Assembly: GCA_964406775.1 (NCBI GenBank)
Contig: CAYOSW010000004.1
Span: forward strand, 1-64,000
Reading direction: 5' to 3'
DNA from: JACPKO01 sp964406775
GTDB taxonomy: Bacteria > Patescibacteriota > Microgenomatia > Daviesbacterales > UBA10151
Length of the DNA: 64,000 bases
This document shows positions 26,482 through 35,784 of the stretch, piece after piece. Both the position numbers and the translations under genes were made by a program. Position 1 is the stretch's first letter. Each line of letters opens with the position of its first letter. The notes under the pieces were generated by a model. That model was not told where the DNA came from and made no database searches. It worked only from the letters and a program-made list of their open reading frames with translations.

Positions 26482-28161
26482 ATGGGGATTGCCGACCAAA
26501 TTAAGAGTATTATCAAAGGCGAGGTTGTAGATGATGACGAAGTACTCGAAACATACTCAAAAGATGCCTCTATCTTTAAGGTAAAACCTCAGGCAGTAGT
26601 ATTCCCCCAGGATGCTCAGGATATCGCAAATCTCGTAAAATTCTGCACGGATTACCCAGGATATTCCCTCACCCCGAGAGCAGCGGCAACCTGTATGTCA
26701 GGCGGAGCGATCAACGATTCAATCATTCTCGATATGACGCGTCACTTTAATAAGGTGGTGAGTGTAACCGAAGTCTCGGCCATTACTCAGCCCGGTGTTT
26801 TCTACCGGGATTTTGAAAAAGAGACCTTAAAAAAGGGTGTCCTCCTCCCCTGCTATACGTCGTCGCGTGAACTGAATACAGTAGGGGGGATGGTCGGAAA
26901 TAACTCGGCAGGAGAAAAATCTCTTTCTTATGGTCAAACTGAAAAATATGTTTCACGCTTAAAGGCGGTCCTATCTGATGGTAAAGAGTATGAATTTTAT
27001 CCAATAGATAAACAGAGCTTGAGTAAAAAAAGTCTGCAAAATGATTTCGAGGGTAGTTTATACAAACAAATTTCCGAACTGGTTTTCAAAAATGAGGCTA
27101 CTATTAGGGACGCTGAGCCTAAAACGAGCAAAAATTCAACCGGTTATTATCTTTGGAAGGTTTGGGACGGCCAAATGTTTGATATGACAAAGCTCATTGT
27201 CGGCTCTCAGGGAACATTAGGCATCGTTACTCAAATAGAATTCAAGCTTGTTAAGCCTAAAACCAGCACGGCAATGCTTGAGATAGAAATGCCTAATCTA
27301 GATAACCTTGATAAAATCGTATCCAGGGTTTTGGAATTTCTACCGGAGAGTTTTGAGTGTTTTGATGATGCTACCTTAAAAACATCCTTAAAATACCTCC
27401 CGGACATTGAAAAGGAGTTCAAAAAAATACACGGAATGGCGGTTTATTACCGTTTTTTCCCTGAATTTGTTGAAATGCTCATAGGAAAGCTGCCTAAATT
27501 GGTGTTAATTGCCGAATTCACAGCTGAAGATCCGGAGCAAGCAAAGCTGCAGGCTGAAAAAGCTCTCGGGGGAATCGCCGAATTTAATGTTAAGTCTCGG
27601 GTTGTTCTCTCGAATGAGGAAGAAAAATACTGGATAATAAGAAGAAACAGTTTTAACATCTTAAGACACCATTCAGGGCATAAATTACGCACGGCACCGT
27701 TTATAGACGATATTATTATCAACCCTTCTGTTTTGCCTGCCTTCCTTCCCCGCCTGAAAACAGTTCTTGATAAATATAAAGGCAAAATTATCTATACGCT
27801 TGCCGGACATATCGGCAACGGAAATTTCCATATTATCCCCTTAATGGATCTTTCAAACCCCGAAATAGTCGGCGTAATACCCGAATTATCGCGGGAAGTG
27901 TTTGATTTAGTCTTGGAATATAAGGGATCAATTGCGGCCGAACATAACGACGGAATGGTCCGGGGTATTTACCTTGAAAAGATGTTCGGCGCAAGGATGG
28001 TTGAGCTGTTTAAGGATGTAAAACAAATTTTTGATCCCAGAAATATCTTTAATCCGCATAAAAAAACGAATGCGACGATTGAATTTAATAATGAGCATAT
28101 AGATACCGGACTGACATTTAAAAAAGTAGAGGATTACTCTAACGTACCTAATTCAAAATGA
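26482..28161 (+). CDS. FAD-binding oxidoreductase, GlcD/D-lactate dehydrogenase type
   Basis: The 559-residue protein has an N-terminal FAD-binding domain of the PCMH type (VKPQAVVFPQDAQDIANLV, then SLTPRAAATCMSGGAI and GGMVGNNSAGEKSLSYG) and a C-terminal FAD-oxidase domain ending NPHKK. It should oxidise a 2-hydroxyacid such as D-lactate or glycolate. No GlcF-type iron-sulfur partner is adjacent. I chose the ATG at 26482 by the -10 spacing over a TTG at 26440. It overlaps the NUDIX gene by 4 bases (ATGA). Confidence 0.9.
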   Translation: MGIADQIKSIIKGEVVDDDEVLETYSKDASIFKVKPQAVVFPQDAQDIANLVKFCTDYPGYSLTPRAAATCMSGGAINDSIILDMTRHFNKVVSVTEVSAITQPGVFYRDFEKETLKKGVLLPCYTSSRELNTVGGMVGNNSAGEKSLSYGQTEKYVSRLKAVLSDGKEYEFYPIDKQSLSKKSLQNDFEGSLYKQISELVFKNEATIRDAEPKTSKNSTGYYLWKVWDGQMFDMTKLIVGSQGTLGIVTQIEFKLVKPKTSTAMLEIEMPNLDNLDKIVSRVLEFLPESFECFDDATLKTSLKYLPDIEKEFKKIHGMAVYYRFFPEFVEMLIGKLPKLVLIAEFTAEDPEQAKLQAEKALGGIAEFNVKSRVVLSNEEEKYWIIRRNSFNILRHHSGHKLRTAPFIDDIIINPSVLPAFLPRLKTVLDKYKGKIIYTLAGHIGNGNFHIIPLMDLSNPEIVGVIPELSREVFDLVLEYKGSIAAEHNDGMVRGIYLEKMFGARMVELFKDVKQIFDPRNIFNPHKKTNATIEFNNEHIDTGLTFKKVEDYSNVPNSK

Positions 28162-28715
28162 AAACAAAAATCCCTCCTCAGGCTAAAATGGCTTTTAAAG
28201 GCAAGATTTTTGATGTTTATCAGTGGGAGCAGGAGCTATACGATAATTCAACAGCAATATTTGAGTCACTAAAAAGATCCGATACGGTAACGGTAATCCC
28301 TGTTACAAGCGAGGGTAAAATTATGCTTATTGAAGAAGAACAGCCTCAAATCCCCCTGCATTTAAAAAATATTGCCGGAAAAGTAGACCCAGGAGAGGAG
28401 CCTGAGGAAACGGCCAGAAGAGAGCTCCTTGAGGAAACTGGTTATGATTGCGGGGAACTTAAGCTTTGGTACGAGCAAAATTTAGTTTATAAAATCGATT
28501 GGACTGTTTATACATATGTTGCAAAAAACTGCAAAAAAGTAGCGGATCAAAACCTCGAGGCAGGAGAAAGAATTACACCGATTCTGCTCGATTTTGACGG
28601 ATTCATAGAAAAAGTGACGGCAGAAGATTTCCCCAATCTGGCATTAAAAGTCAAAGTTCTTGAAGCCAAATTAGACCCCGGAAAAATGAAAGAGCTCAAA
28701 ACTCTTTTGCAGTGA
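28158..28715 (+). CDS. NUDIX hydrolase (ADP-sugar pyrophosphatase-like)
   Basis: The 185-residue protein has a complete Nudix box: G at IAGKVDPGEEP followed by ETARRELLEETGYD. The length and an N-terminal strand-rich half resemble ADP-ribose/ADP-sugar pyrophosphatases. The start codon overlaps the oxidase stop, so the two are cotranslated. Its 3' end overlaps the convergent PfkB gene by 20 bases. Confidence 0.9.
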   Translation: MKTKIPPQAKMAFKGKIFDVYQWEQELYDNSTAIFESLKRSDTVTVIPVTSEGKIMLIEEEQPQIPLHLKNIAGKVDPGEEPEETARRELLEETGYDCGELKLWYEQNLVYKIDWTVYTYVAKNCKKVADQNLEAGERITPILLDFDGFIEKVTAEDFPNLALKVKVLEAKLDPGKMKELKTLLQ

Positions 28716-29685
28716 TATTTTTATTTTCCTTTAATTTTTCTTGCATTTTATTTGAGCTTAATAAGCCTGCCTGAGCTCCTATTTGCTCAACAACCGAAGC
28801 CGAATTAGCCGCCCCCCAGCGCATAGCCTCGCTTAAGTCATATCCGCCTGCAAGCCCAGCTAAGGTCCCGGTTGCATACGCATCCCCCGCACCTGTCATC
28901 TCAACCAGTTTTGCCGGAAAAGGCTCCAATTTATAATATTTCTCCCCGTCAAAGCCGAACGACCCTTTACCTCCGTCTGTTATCACAACGTTTTTCGGTC
29001 CCAAAGCCCCGATCCCGGAGAGCAGTTTCTTAATCGGTACAGGAACTTTTAGCTCGTGACCCAAAAAATGTATGGCTTCTTCAACATTCACTATAAAAAA
29101 ATCGGCAGAGGACAGTATACGGTGCTGTTTTTTGGCACCCAGCTTGACCTGAAATGTGCCGGGTTGGTAGGCAAGCTTTGCGCCTGTTCTCTCTATGTAA
29201 TTTAACAACTGGTTTATTACCGGAGTCTCGGTATAATTTGGAGCCATAGAGGTCAGATAAATCCATCTGGATTTCTCAAGATCGGGAAGTTCGAATTTAA
29301 AAGGCTGGTGATGAACCAAAATTGTTCTCTCGCCTTTAAAAGTCAGAACAATATTGTGGTTTGAGGGAAAATCATCAGTCTCCATAACATATCTTATATC
29401 CACACCCTCTTTTTTTAATTTGGCCTTAATTCTATCGTCATTTTGATCATCATCTTTATACCCGACATTGGTATAAATAGCGGATTTAAGACCCAGGCGG
29501 GATGCTCCGACTGCATTATTTGCGGCATTCCCCGCCACAACCGAAATTCCATCCTCAACAGGAATTTTCTGACCATACCGCAGACCTATATATATCTCTT
29601 TGCCTTCACTGAAAATTCTAGCATCATCTAGGGGAATATATGTATCGATAACCGTGTCTCCTATTGAAATCAGATCGTAGGTCAT
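28696..29685 (-). CDS. PfkB family carbohydrate kinase
   Basis: The 329-residue ribokinase-fold protein has the N-terminal GNAANNAVGASRLG substrate segment and the C-terminal signature VEMTGAGDAYATGTLAG with the catalytic Asp. Substrate may be ribose, fructose or a nucleoside; sequence alone does not decide. It follows the glycerate-kinase-like gene by 3 bases and probably shares its transcript. Confidence 0.9.
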   Translation of the reverse strand: MTYDLISIGDTVIDTYIPLDDARIFSEGKEIYIGLRYGQKIPVEDGISVVAGNAANNAVGASRLGLKSAIYTNVGYKDDDQNDDRIKAKLKKEGVDIRYVMETDDFPSNHNIVLTFKGERTILVHHQPFKFELPDLEKSRWIYLTSMAPNYTETPVINQLLNYIERTGAKLAYQPGTFQVKLGAKKQHRILSSADFFIVNVEEAIHFLGHELKVPVPIKKLLSGIGALGPKNVVITDGGKGSFGFDGEKYYKLEPFPAKLVEMTGAGDAYATGTLAGLAGGYDLSEAMRWGAANSASVVEQIGAQAGLLSSNKMQEKLKENKNITAKEF

Positions 29686-29688
29686 ACT

Positions 29689-30924
29689 CTAAGGATAGCG
29701 CATTTTTGCCTCAGATGGGGAGAGAACTTCTTTAATTGAATGATCATCATTTATTATGACTACCTGTTCCGTCCCGCTGTCCATAGCCAGATTTTTAATT
29801 TGGATCCCGGGATGAACCGACCGCCAAAAGTAGTAAACAAATTCTTTAATTTGTTCGGGAGTCATACCTTTACCTTTTGCTCTTAAAACCTCCTCAGCCT
29901 GATCCCGCCACTTTAACGAGATTTGATAATCAGGCACATATAAAACATTCATAAATTCAATTAATTCCCAAAGCGGTGTATAAGTATTAAGTTTTTTATT
30001 TATGAATTTAGCAAACGCTCTCGCCTCTTCGGTCTCAAGCGCCGGAAGGCCAGAATCAAAAACCGTCTCATTTGTCACTTCTCTTGCTCCGACCATCCAT
30101 CCGTCATAAAAAATATAGTCCGGTTTTTGCCAAACAACCCTCCAGCCGCGGGGCAGTTCCTTCTTGTCTACAGCGATTTCGTCCTGTCCGCCGACAAAAT
30201 AAACCGCTCCGCTGTCTTTTCCTAAAATTGTAATCTGGTTTTGACCGGGAGTATTTAAAAAAGCAATTAATTCATCTGGTAAGAAACCGGAAAGTACTGG
30301 CAAAAAAGAACCCATATCTGAGGGCAGATCCAAATTCCTTCCGGCAAATTCCGAAGCCAGTATTTTTAGGGCAGGAACTTTTTGAAGCTGTTTATTAATC
30401 ATCAGTTCAGCCTCTTCAACTTTGGCGATAACCTTCAGATCATCGACAGGATTAATCCAGGCCAGTCTATCCCCGTCACCGCTCTGGATCCCCTTATCAT
30501 ATCCCGACACCAGCACAGGCTCATCGGTATAGTTAATCAGGTCATTCAAATTTTTAACAGCCAATGGAACATCGTGAGTAACACCTCTTCTTATGAATCT
30601 CGGATCGGAATTCCGCAGACTGGTAAGTTCTTTATGAGTAATATAGTGGTCGTCTATTGAGAGACTGACTGAAGACTTTTTATAAAACCCCAGCAGTATT
30701 TCCAAAATCTCCCCCTGGGTTGTTTTACCGGCTCCCTGGATCGCTGATACCCCAACTACCAGTCCCTTTCCTGAGCCGATTTCTTCTTTCAGCTTCAATA
30801 ACTTTTGGACATAAGGTAAATAATAGAGTTCAAGATCTTTTTTTAAAGAATCCGATAAAATTTCCGGTCTTTTTTCGAGCAGAGGTTCAAAAATTCCGAA
30901 ATCGGAATCAATATTAAAGTCCAT
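29689..30924 (-). CDS. P-loop kinase, D-glycerate 3-kinase (GLYK)-like
   Basis: The 411-residue protein has a Walker A motif (GVSAIQGAGKTTQGE), a SLSIDDHYITHKEL segment, RRGVTHDVPLA and later FYDGWMVGA, the marks of plant and fungal glycerate kinases. It would convert D-glycerate to 3-phosphoglycerate. It is longer than typical GLYK, with an extra middle region (about residues 170-260). A GTG three bases upstream (30927) is an alternative start, 7 bases after a TATAAA hexamer. Confidence 0.8.
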   Translation of the reverse strand: MDFNIDSDFGIFEPLLEKRPEILSDSLKKDLELYYLPYVQKLLKLKEEIGSGKGLVVGVSAIQGAGKTTQGEILEILLGFYKKSSVSLSIDDHYITHKELTSLRNSDPRFIRRGVTHDVPLAVKNLNDLINYTDEPVLVSGYDKGIQSGDGDRLAWINPVDDLKVIAKVEEAELMINKQLQKVPALKILASEFAGRNLDLPSDMGSFLPVLSGFLPDELIAFLNTPGQNQITILGKDSGAVYFVGGQDEIAVDKKELPRGWRVVWQKPDYIFYDGWMVGAREVTNETVFDSGLPALETEEARAFAKFINKKLNTYTPLWELIEFMNVLYVPDYQISLKWRDQAEEVLRAKGKGMTPEQIKEFVYYFWRSVHPGIQIKNLAMDSGTEQVVIINDDHSIKEVLSPSEAKMRYP

Positions 30925-30969
30925 CACTCTAATATTTATATCATAAAGTTATGATGAAGGTTTGAAAGA

Positions 30970-31737
30970 TTATTGAAGAAGAGAATCGATTTCAGATTTG
31001 AATGCGGCGTATGGCTGAGCTCCGACAACTAATTTTCCTTCAACTTCCGATCCTGTTGATTTGGCGATTATAAAACTGGGGGTACCGGAAGCTCCGGCAT
31101 TTCCGGCATCAGCTAAGTCTTTGGCAACTTCATCCTTATATTTTTCAGTGTCCACACAAGTTTTAAAATTATCTACATTTAATCCTTGCTGTCCAGCAAA
31201 AGTATTGAGCTGATCCTTAGTCAAACCGGTTCCGTTCGAGGTAGTATTTTCAAACATAGTATCGTGCAGTTTCCAGTAAGCTTTGTCACCACCCTGCTCT
31301 CTTGCGCAGTTAGCTGCAATTGCCTCGGTTGTAGCCATAGGATCGTGGAAAGATAAAGGAAGATCGCGGAAAACAATTTTTACTTTTCCGGTATCAACAT
31401 AGTCCTTGGTCAGCTGAACGTGAGTTTGATCGTAGTGTCTTTTGCAGAAAGGGCATTCGTAATCCGAGAATTCAACAATCGTAACCGGAGCATTAGGATC
31501 ACCCAAAACAGGATCATCATCAAGCGAAACCTTGACCGGTCCTGTAGGCTCTTCCGGAGCCGCCGCTATCGGGGCTGATGAGGCTGCAGCAGCAGGTCCT
31601 GTACCTGTTGTGCCCGTATTAAATCCTTTGATCTTTACGGCTCCGCCGCTAACCAAAATTGCTATGGAAATAAGGAAGGAGCCTATTAAAATTGCTATTG
31701 GGGTTGTAACTAAAGGGTTATTCTTTTCCGTTTCCAT
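30970..31737 (-). CDS. DsbA family thiol-disulfide oxidoreductase, membrane anchored
   Basis: The 255-residue protein has a membrane anchor (about residues 13-33), an Ala/Pro-rich linker and a DsbA/thioredoxin-fold domain with the active site ECPFCKRHYD (CPFC) and the cis-Pro loop SGTPSFIIA. It introduces or shuffles disulfides in exported proteins. It lies downstream of the copper operon, 91 bases from copZ, so readthrough is possible. Cys-rich clients such as the sortase substrate at 5740 are encoded in this window. Confidence 0.92.
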   Translation of the reverse strand: METEKNNPLVTTPIAILIGSFLISIAILVSGGAVKIKGFNTGTTGTGPAAAASSAPIAAAPEEPTGPVKVSLDDDPVLGDPNAPVTIVEFSDYECPFCKRHYDQTHVQLTKDYVDTGKVKIVFRDLPLSFHDPMATTEAIAANCAREQGGDKAYWKLHDTMFENTTSNGTGLTKDQLNTFAGQQGLNVDNFKTCVDTEKYKDEVAKDLADAGNAGASGTPSFIIAKSTGSEVEGKLVVGAQPYAAFKSEIDSLLQ

Positions 31738-31828
31738 AATTATAAGTTGTTTACCGATATTACAGAATCTTCATAACTTTGTAAACCCCGAATAAATGTC
31801 CGGAGCGTGCCTGCGCCTTGCAAAGTGA

Positions 31829-32041
31829 TTAAGCAGTTTTTACCTGATAACCGGTTTTCTTGATACTCTCAATTAAAACTTCTTCCTGTATCTTACTCTC
31901 GTCAAACTCTATCTCTGTAAGCTGTTTAGCATAGCTGGTTTTTGATGATTTTACTCCGCTTAAATCCTCCAGATCAAAATCAATATTCATCGCACAAGCT
32001 GTGCAATTCATACCTGAAATTTTAAAAATAACTTTTTTCAT
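31829..32041 (-). CDS. copZ: Heavy-metal-associated domain copper chaperone (CopZ-like)
   Basis: The 70-residue single HMA domain has the metal site GMNCTACAMN (Cys13 and Cys16). It should carry Cu(I) in the cytoplasm to the CopA ATPase encoded two genes upstream. It follows the TauE/cupredoxin gene by 2 bases. Confidence 0.9.
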   Translation of the reverse strand: MKKVIFKISGMNCTACAMNIDFDLEDLSGVKSSKTSYAKQLTEIEFDESKIQEEVLIESIKKTGYQVKTA

Positions 32042-32043
32042 AG

Positions 32044-33084
32044 TTAAATTACCTCAATCGTTCCCGTATACATCCCCATAGAACACGTAAAAGCAATTTT
32101 CCCTTTTTCCATAGGAGTAAAGGTTAAAACTTCGGTGGTATTGGGCTGGACGTTTTTGCCGATTTTTAAGGAAGGGATCCGGAAAGCAGCTGCACAATTA
32201 TAGGCATCTTTTGATACCAGACTCAGGTTAACGGGCACTCCCTGTTTTACTTTAAGATATGTCGGCGAATATCCTTTTGAATTAATCTCAATTGTGGCAT
32301 TTTGGACCCCGTTTTCAACTAACGCCTCCCCGCCGGGAGTTTCCTGGACCGATCCTCCTAATGATATTTCAATAGGAGAGTTCGCATATAAATTCTGGAG
32401 CGAAAAAGAGGATCCGGAAACGACCAGAGCGCCGTTTAATGAAGTTATCCCGAGGTAAATAACAAGAATTGCCGCCAGTCTTAAGAATCTTCCGCGAAAC
32501 TTATCGCCTAAAACCGAAGTTAGGGTTCCGAGTCCGAAAAACAGGGGAGAGGTGCCGAGAATAAAGAAAAACATAATTAACATTCCGTAAAAAGCACTCC
32601 CTGAGGAAATTGCGAGCGCCTCCATTGCAAGTGTGGTACCGCAGGGGATAAAAACAGTCATTGCACCGAGCAGGGCAGGCGCAAAGATATCTTTTGACTT
32701 GGATTGATTTTTGACAAGCCTTGTCAAAAATCTCGGGGGCTGAAAAACTACATACCTAAAAAAAGGATGCACATTCAATAGATTAAACCCGACCGCTATC
32801 ATATAAATTCCCGCGATTCCCTGCATCCAGATCTGGACACTCTGGCTGATATTTAACAGTCCTCCGAAAGCGCCTAGAACAAATCCTAAGAGGGAATAGG
32901 TGATTAGTTTTGAGACGACAAATGCGCCCACAGGCCAGAGGGAATTTTTGATATTTTTTTTAGACTCGATCTCTTTTTCTTCCCTAGCGGCAATAATTGA
33001 GGCTAACAATCCCCCCTGAACGGCAAGACAGGTTAGACCGCCCACAGTCAGGCCCGTTAAAAATATCACCCAAAGATTGGTCAT
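32044..33084 (-). CDS. TauE/DsbD-like membrane protein fused to a cupredoxin domain
   Basis: The 346-residue protein has six or so membrane helices with two conserved Cys motifs (GGLTCLAVQGG near residue 19 and FIPCGTTLAMEAL near 148), as in COG2836/CcdA-like transporters. From about residue 255 it has an external cupredoxin-like domain with candidate ligands Cys in YNCAAAF and Cys/Met in FTCSMGM. It probably handles copper or electrons at the membrane. Its start codon directly abuts the copA stop. Confidence 0.82.
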   Translation of the reverse strand: MTNLWVIFLTGLTVGGLTCLAVQGGLLASIIAAREEKEIESKKNIKNSLWPVGAFVVSKLITYSLLGFVLGAFGGLLNISQSVQIWMQGIAGIYMIAVGFNLLNVHPFFRYVVFQPPRFLTRLVKNQSKSKDIFAPALLGAMTVFIPCGTTLAMEALAISSGSAFYGMLIMFFFILGTSPLFFGLGTLTSVLGDKFRGRFLRLAAILVIYLGITSLNGALVVSGSSFSLQNLYANSPIEISLGGSVQETPGGEALVENGVQNATIEINSKGYSPTYLKVKQGVPVNLSLVSKDAYNCAAAFRIPSLKIGKNVQPNTTEVLTFTPMEKGKIAFTCSMGMYTGTIEVI

Positions 33085-35310
33085 TTAAATTTTTATCCTC
33101 TTTAGTAAAAGTGAATTACTTACAACTGAGATTGAGCTGAGAGCCATAGCTGCTGAGGCAAAGATCGGATTCATAAGTATTCCCCAAAACGGAAATAAAA
33201 CTCCCATAGCTACGGGAATCAGGACTACATTATAACCGAATGCCCAGAATAAATTCATCTTTATCGTACTCATTGTTTGCTTTGAAAGTTCAATTGATGA
33301 GGCAACAGAACCGAGATCCTTATTAATCAGAGTTATTCCTGCAGCTTCAATAGCCACATCTGTCCCCGTACCCATAGCAATTCCTACATCGGAAGCGGCA
33401 AGAGCAGGCGCATCATTAATCCCGTCACCTACCATAGCCACTATTTTTCCTTCACCCTGAATCTTTTTAACTTCCGATTCTTTATCACCCGGCAATACCT
33501 CTGCCAAAACCCGGCTGATGCCCGCCTGTTTAGCTATTGCCTCCGCAGCACGCCTGTTATCTCCGGTTATCATCACAACTTCAATTTTTTTATCCTGCAG
33601 GGCTTTAACTCCATCTCTTGCCGAGGGCTTCAGAGTGTCTGCAACCGCAATCAAACCTAAGATTGTCTTACCTTCAGCCAGCACCATAACTGTTTTCCCT
33701 TGACTTTCAAAATCTTCTATCTCTGGGTTAAATTTTGATAAATCAATATTTTCCTTCTCCATCAATTTCGTGTTTCCCAATTTGTAAAACTGATCTTTAA
33801 TTATTCCTTCAATTCCAAAGCCTGGTATGGCTTTAAAGTTTCTTACTTCGCTCAGTTTTGAATCATTAAATCTATAGCTCTCTGCTTCTCGCAAAATAGC
33901 TTCAGCCAATGAGTGTTCCGATCCTTTCTCTAATGAGGCTGCAAGATAAAAGAAATCTGCTGACTTCATTTTAGAAGCAAATATTTTGTGATCTGTAACT
34001 TTCGGTTTACCTATTGTTAGTGTTCCTGTTTTATCAAAGATCACCGTATTAACTTTGTGCGCAATTTCCAGGCTTTGAGCATCCTTTATTAAAATTCCCC
34101 TCTCTGCAGCTTTTCCGGTTCCAACCATTATTGCAGTCGGGGTGGCCAGCCCCATAGCACAGGGGCAAGCGACTACCAGCACACTTATCAAGCTTATTAG
34201 CCCGCCCACATAATCTCCTGCAATAAAAAGCCAGCCTGCAAAAGTCAAAACAGCAATAACCAGTACGGACGGAACAAAATAAGCGGAGACCTGATCAGCT
34301 AATTTTTGAATAGGCGCCTTTGACCCCTGGGCATCCTGAACAAGCTGAATAATTTGCGCCAGCATTGTTTCCGAGCCCACTCTTGTCGCTCTCATAATAA
34401 GGCTTCCTGATTTATTCATTGAAGCACCGATTACAGCATCCCCCTTCCGTTTATCAACCGGAATACTTTCTCCCGTCACTAAAGATTCATCAACAGACGA
34501 CTCCCCTTCGGTAATTACGCCGTCAACCGGAATTTTTTCGCCCGGGCGGACTCTAATTAGATTGCCGTGAACGACCTGCTCAATCGGAATATCAGCTTCT
34601 TTACCGTCTATAATCACCCGGGCAGTTTTAGCCTGCAATCCGATTAATTTTTTGATTGCATCCGAAGTATGTGATTTAGCCCTCGCCTCTAAAAATTTCC
34701 CCAGAGTGATTAATCCGATAACTACAATCGTTACGTCATAATAATTATGTTCGGTGTTTAAATATGGAGCGAGCGATTCTTCGAAAGCTGTAACTATAAA
34801 ACTATAGATGAAAGCTACCGATGTACCAATCCCAACCAATGCATCCATATCAGCTCTGCCGTGTCTGATAAATCTCCACATTCCGGCAAGATACGGTCTA
34901 CCCACGGTAAAAAGCATATAAGTCGCAAGCAGAGGTAAGAGATGATGAAAAAATTCTTCGGTAATATTATTCAAAGGCAGAAAAATCTCCCAAAACATAA
35001 TTAAAAAGGCAATAGAAACAGCGGAGATCGAAACAAAAACCTGTCCCCTTAAATTTTCAGGATTCTGCATATGATCGTGCCCGGACATTTCTTTATGAGA
35101 GGTGTCCATTACCAATTCGTAACCCGCATTTTTAACTGCCTCAGCCATCTTTTCTTCTGAGGTATGTCCTTTATATTTAATGGTAGCCTTATTTGTGGCT
35201 ATATTTACCGTCGCGTCGTCAACACCCTCTACCTTCCTTAAAGTTCTCTCTATTACATTAACGCAGGAGGCACAGTGCATTCCCCTAACCTCAAAAGTTT
35301 TCTTAGTCAT
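33085..35310 (-). CDS. copA: Copper-translocating P-type ATPase
   Basis: The 741-residue ATPase has one N-terminal HMA domain (GMHCASC, residues 9-15), the actuator VTGES, the membrane ion site ACPCAMGLATPTA (CPC), the phosphorylation site DKTGTLT, and GDGINDAPALAASD in the hinge. This is the PIB-1 Cu(I) exporter set. A short His-containing loop (HKEMSGHDHM) lies between the HMA domain and the first helix. It is the second gene of the csoR operon. Confidence 0.95.
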   Translation of the reverse strand: MTKKTFEVRGMHCASCVNVIERTLRKVEGVDDATVNIATNKATIKYKGHTSEEKMAEAVKNAGYELVMDTSHKEMSGHDHMQNPENLRGQVFVSISAVSIAFLIMFWEIFLPLNNITEEFFHHLLPLLATYMLFTVGRPYLAGMWRFIRHGRADMDALVGIGTSVAFIYSFIVTAFEESLAPYLNTEHNYYDVTIVVIGLITLGKFLEARAKSHTSDAIKKLIGLQAKTARVIIDGKEADIPIEQVVHGNLIRVRPGEKIPVDGVITEGESSVDESLVTGESIPVDKRKGDAVIGASMNKSGSLIMRATRVGSETMLAQIIQLVQDAQGSKAPIQKLADQVSAYFVPSVLVIAVLTFAGWLFIAGDYVGGLISLISVLVVACPCAMGLATPTAIMVGTGKAAERGILIKDAQSLEIAHKVNTVIFDKTGTLTIGKPKVTDHKIFASKMKSADFFYLAASLEKGSEHSLAEAILREAESYRFNDSKLSEVRNFKAIPGFGIEGIIKDQFYKLGNTKLMEKENIDLSKFNPEIEDFESQGKTVMVLAEGKTILGLIAVADTLKPSARDGVKALQDKKIEVVMITGDNRRAAEAIAKQAGISRVLAEVLPGDKESEVKKIQGEGKIVAMVGDGINDAPALAASDVGIAMGTGTDVAIEAAGITLINKDLGSVASSIELSKQTMSTIKMNLFWAFGYNVVLIPVAMGVLFPFWGILMNPIFASAAMALSSISVVSNSLLLKRIKI

Positions 35311-35312
35311 AG

Positions 35313-35585
35313 CTATTTATTTATCCTTTTAAACAAGGTCACAATTTCGGTCACAGCCTTTTCCTTCTCGTTTTCTATCTGGTGCGCAACGTGAGTTTCC
35401 AGATGCCTTTCCAGTAATAATGTATCCAGACTTTTTAGTGAATTTTGGATTGCCAGGCTCTGGTTTAAAAGATCGATACAATACTCGTTGTTTTCGATCA
35501 TTTTCTGCAGGCCTTCAAGCTGGCCTTTAATAATGTTTAGGCGTTTATTTGCGGCCACTTTTACGTCTTCGTAATGTGATTTCAT
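35313..35585 (-). CDS. CsoR/RcnR family metal-responsive repressor
   Basis: The 90-residue all-helical protein is of the CsoR family. At the metal site it has Cys36, His61 and His65 (with His68 and an N-terminal His4), whereas Cu(I)-type CsoR has Cys at position 65. This H-C-H-H set resembles RcnR (Ni/Co). Yet the operon it heads encodes CopA and CopZ. It binds, by inference, the palindrome at 35596-35614 in its own promoter. The ATG is 6 bases after the -10, so the mRNA is probably leaderless. Confidence 0.9.
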   Translation of the reverse strand: MKSHYEDVKVAANKRLNIIKGQLEGLQKMIENNEYCIDLLNQSLAIQNSLKSLDTLLLERHLETHVAHQIENEKEKAVTEIVTLFKRINK

Positions 35586-35591
35586 AGAGTA

Positions 35592-35620
35592 AATGTATAC
35601 CCTAGGGGGGTATATGTCAA
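35592..35620 (-). promoter_or_regulatory. Copper operon promoter with CsoR-type operator
   Basis: -35 TTGACA (35615-35620), 17-base spacer, -10 TACATT (35592-35597), 6 bases before the csoR ATG. The spacer is filled by an inverted repeat with arms TATACCC (35596-35602) and GGGTATA (35608-35614) and a G-rich centre, the classic form of CsoR-family operators. Repressor bound here would block RNA polymerase directly. Confidence 0.85.
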
Positions 35621-35784
35621 GCGGATGGTTTTGATTTGTAGAATCTATTAATTAGAAATTCTGTGTATCTGAATAAAAACATAAACGCCATTTGAATTCC
35701 CTGGATTATAAAAGCCACAAGAAACATCAGCATAGAAAATAAAAAATCCAGAGGAAGGGCTACAGCCTGGCAGAGGTTACACAT
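35617..35784 (-). CDS. Small membrane protein, 55 aa, downstream of transketolase
   Basis: An ATG at 35784 inside the last codons of the transketolase C-terminal gene opens 55 codons ending at TGA 35617. The product starts MCNLCQAVA with a CxxC pair and has one or two hydrophobic stretches (about residues 13-40) and a basic tail NRFYKSKPSA. Its end overlaps the -35 of the copper promoter. No family is recognised. Translational coupling to the upstream gene makes expression plausible. Confidence 0.5.
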   Translation of the reverse strand: MCNLCQAVALPLDFLFSMLMFLVAFIIQGIQMAFMFLFRYTEFLINRFYKSKPSA

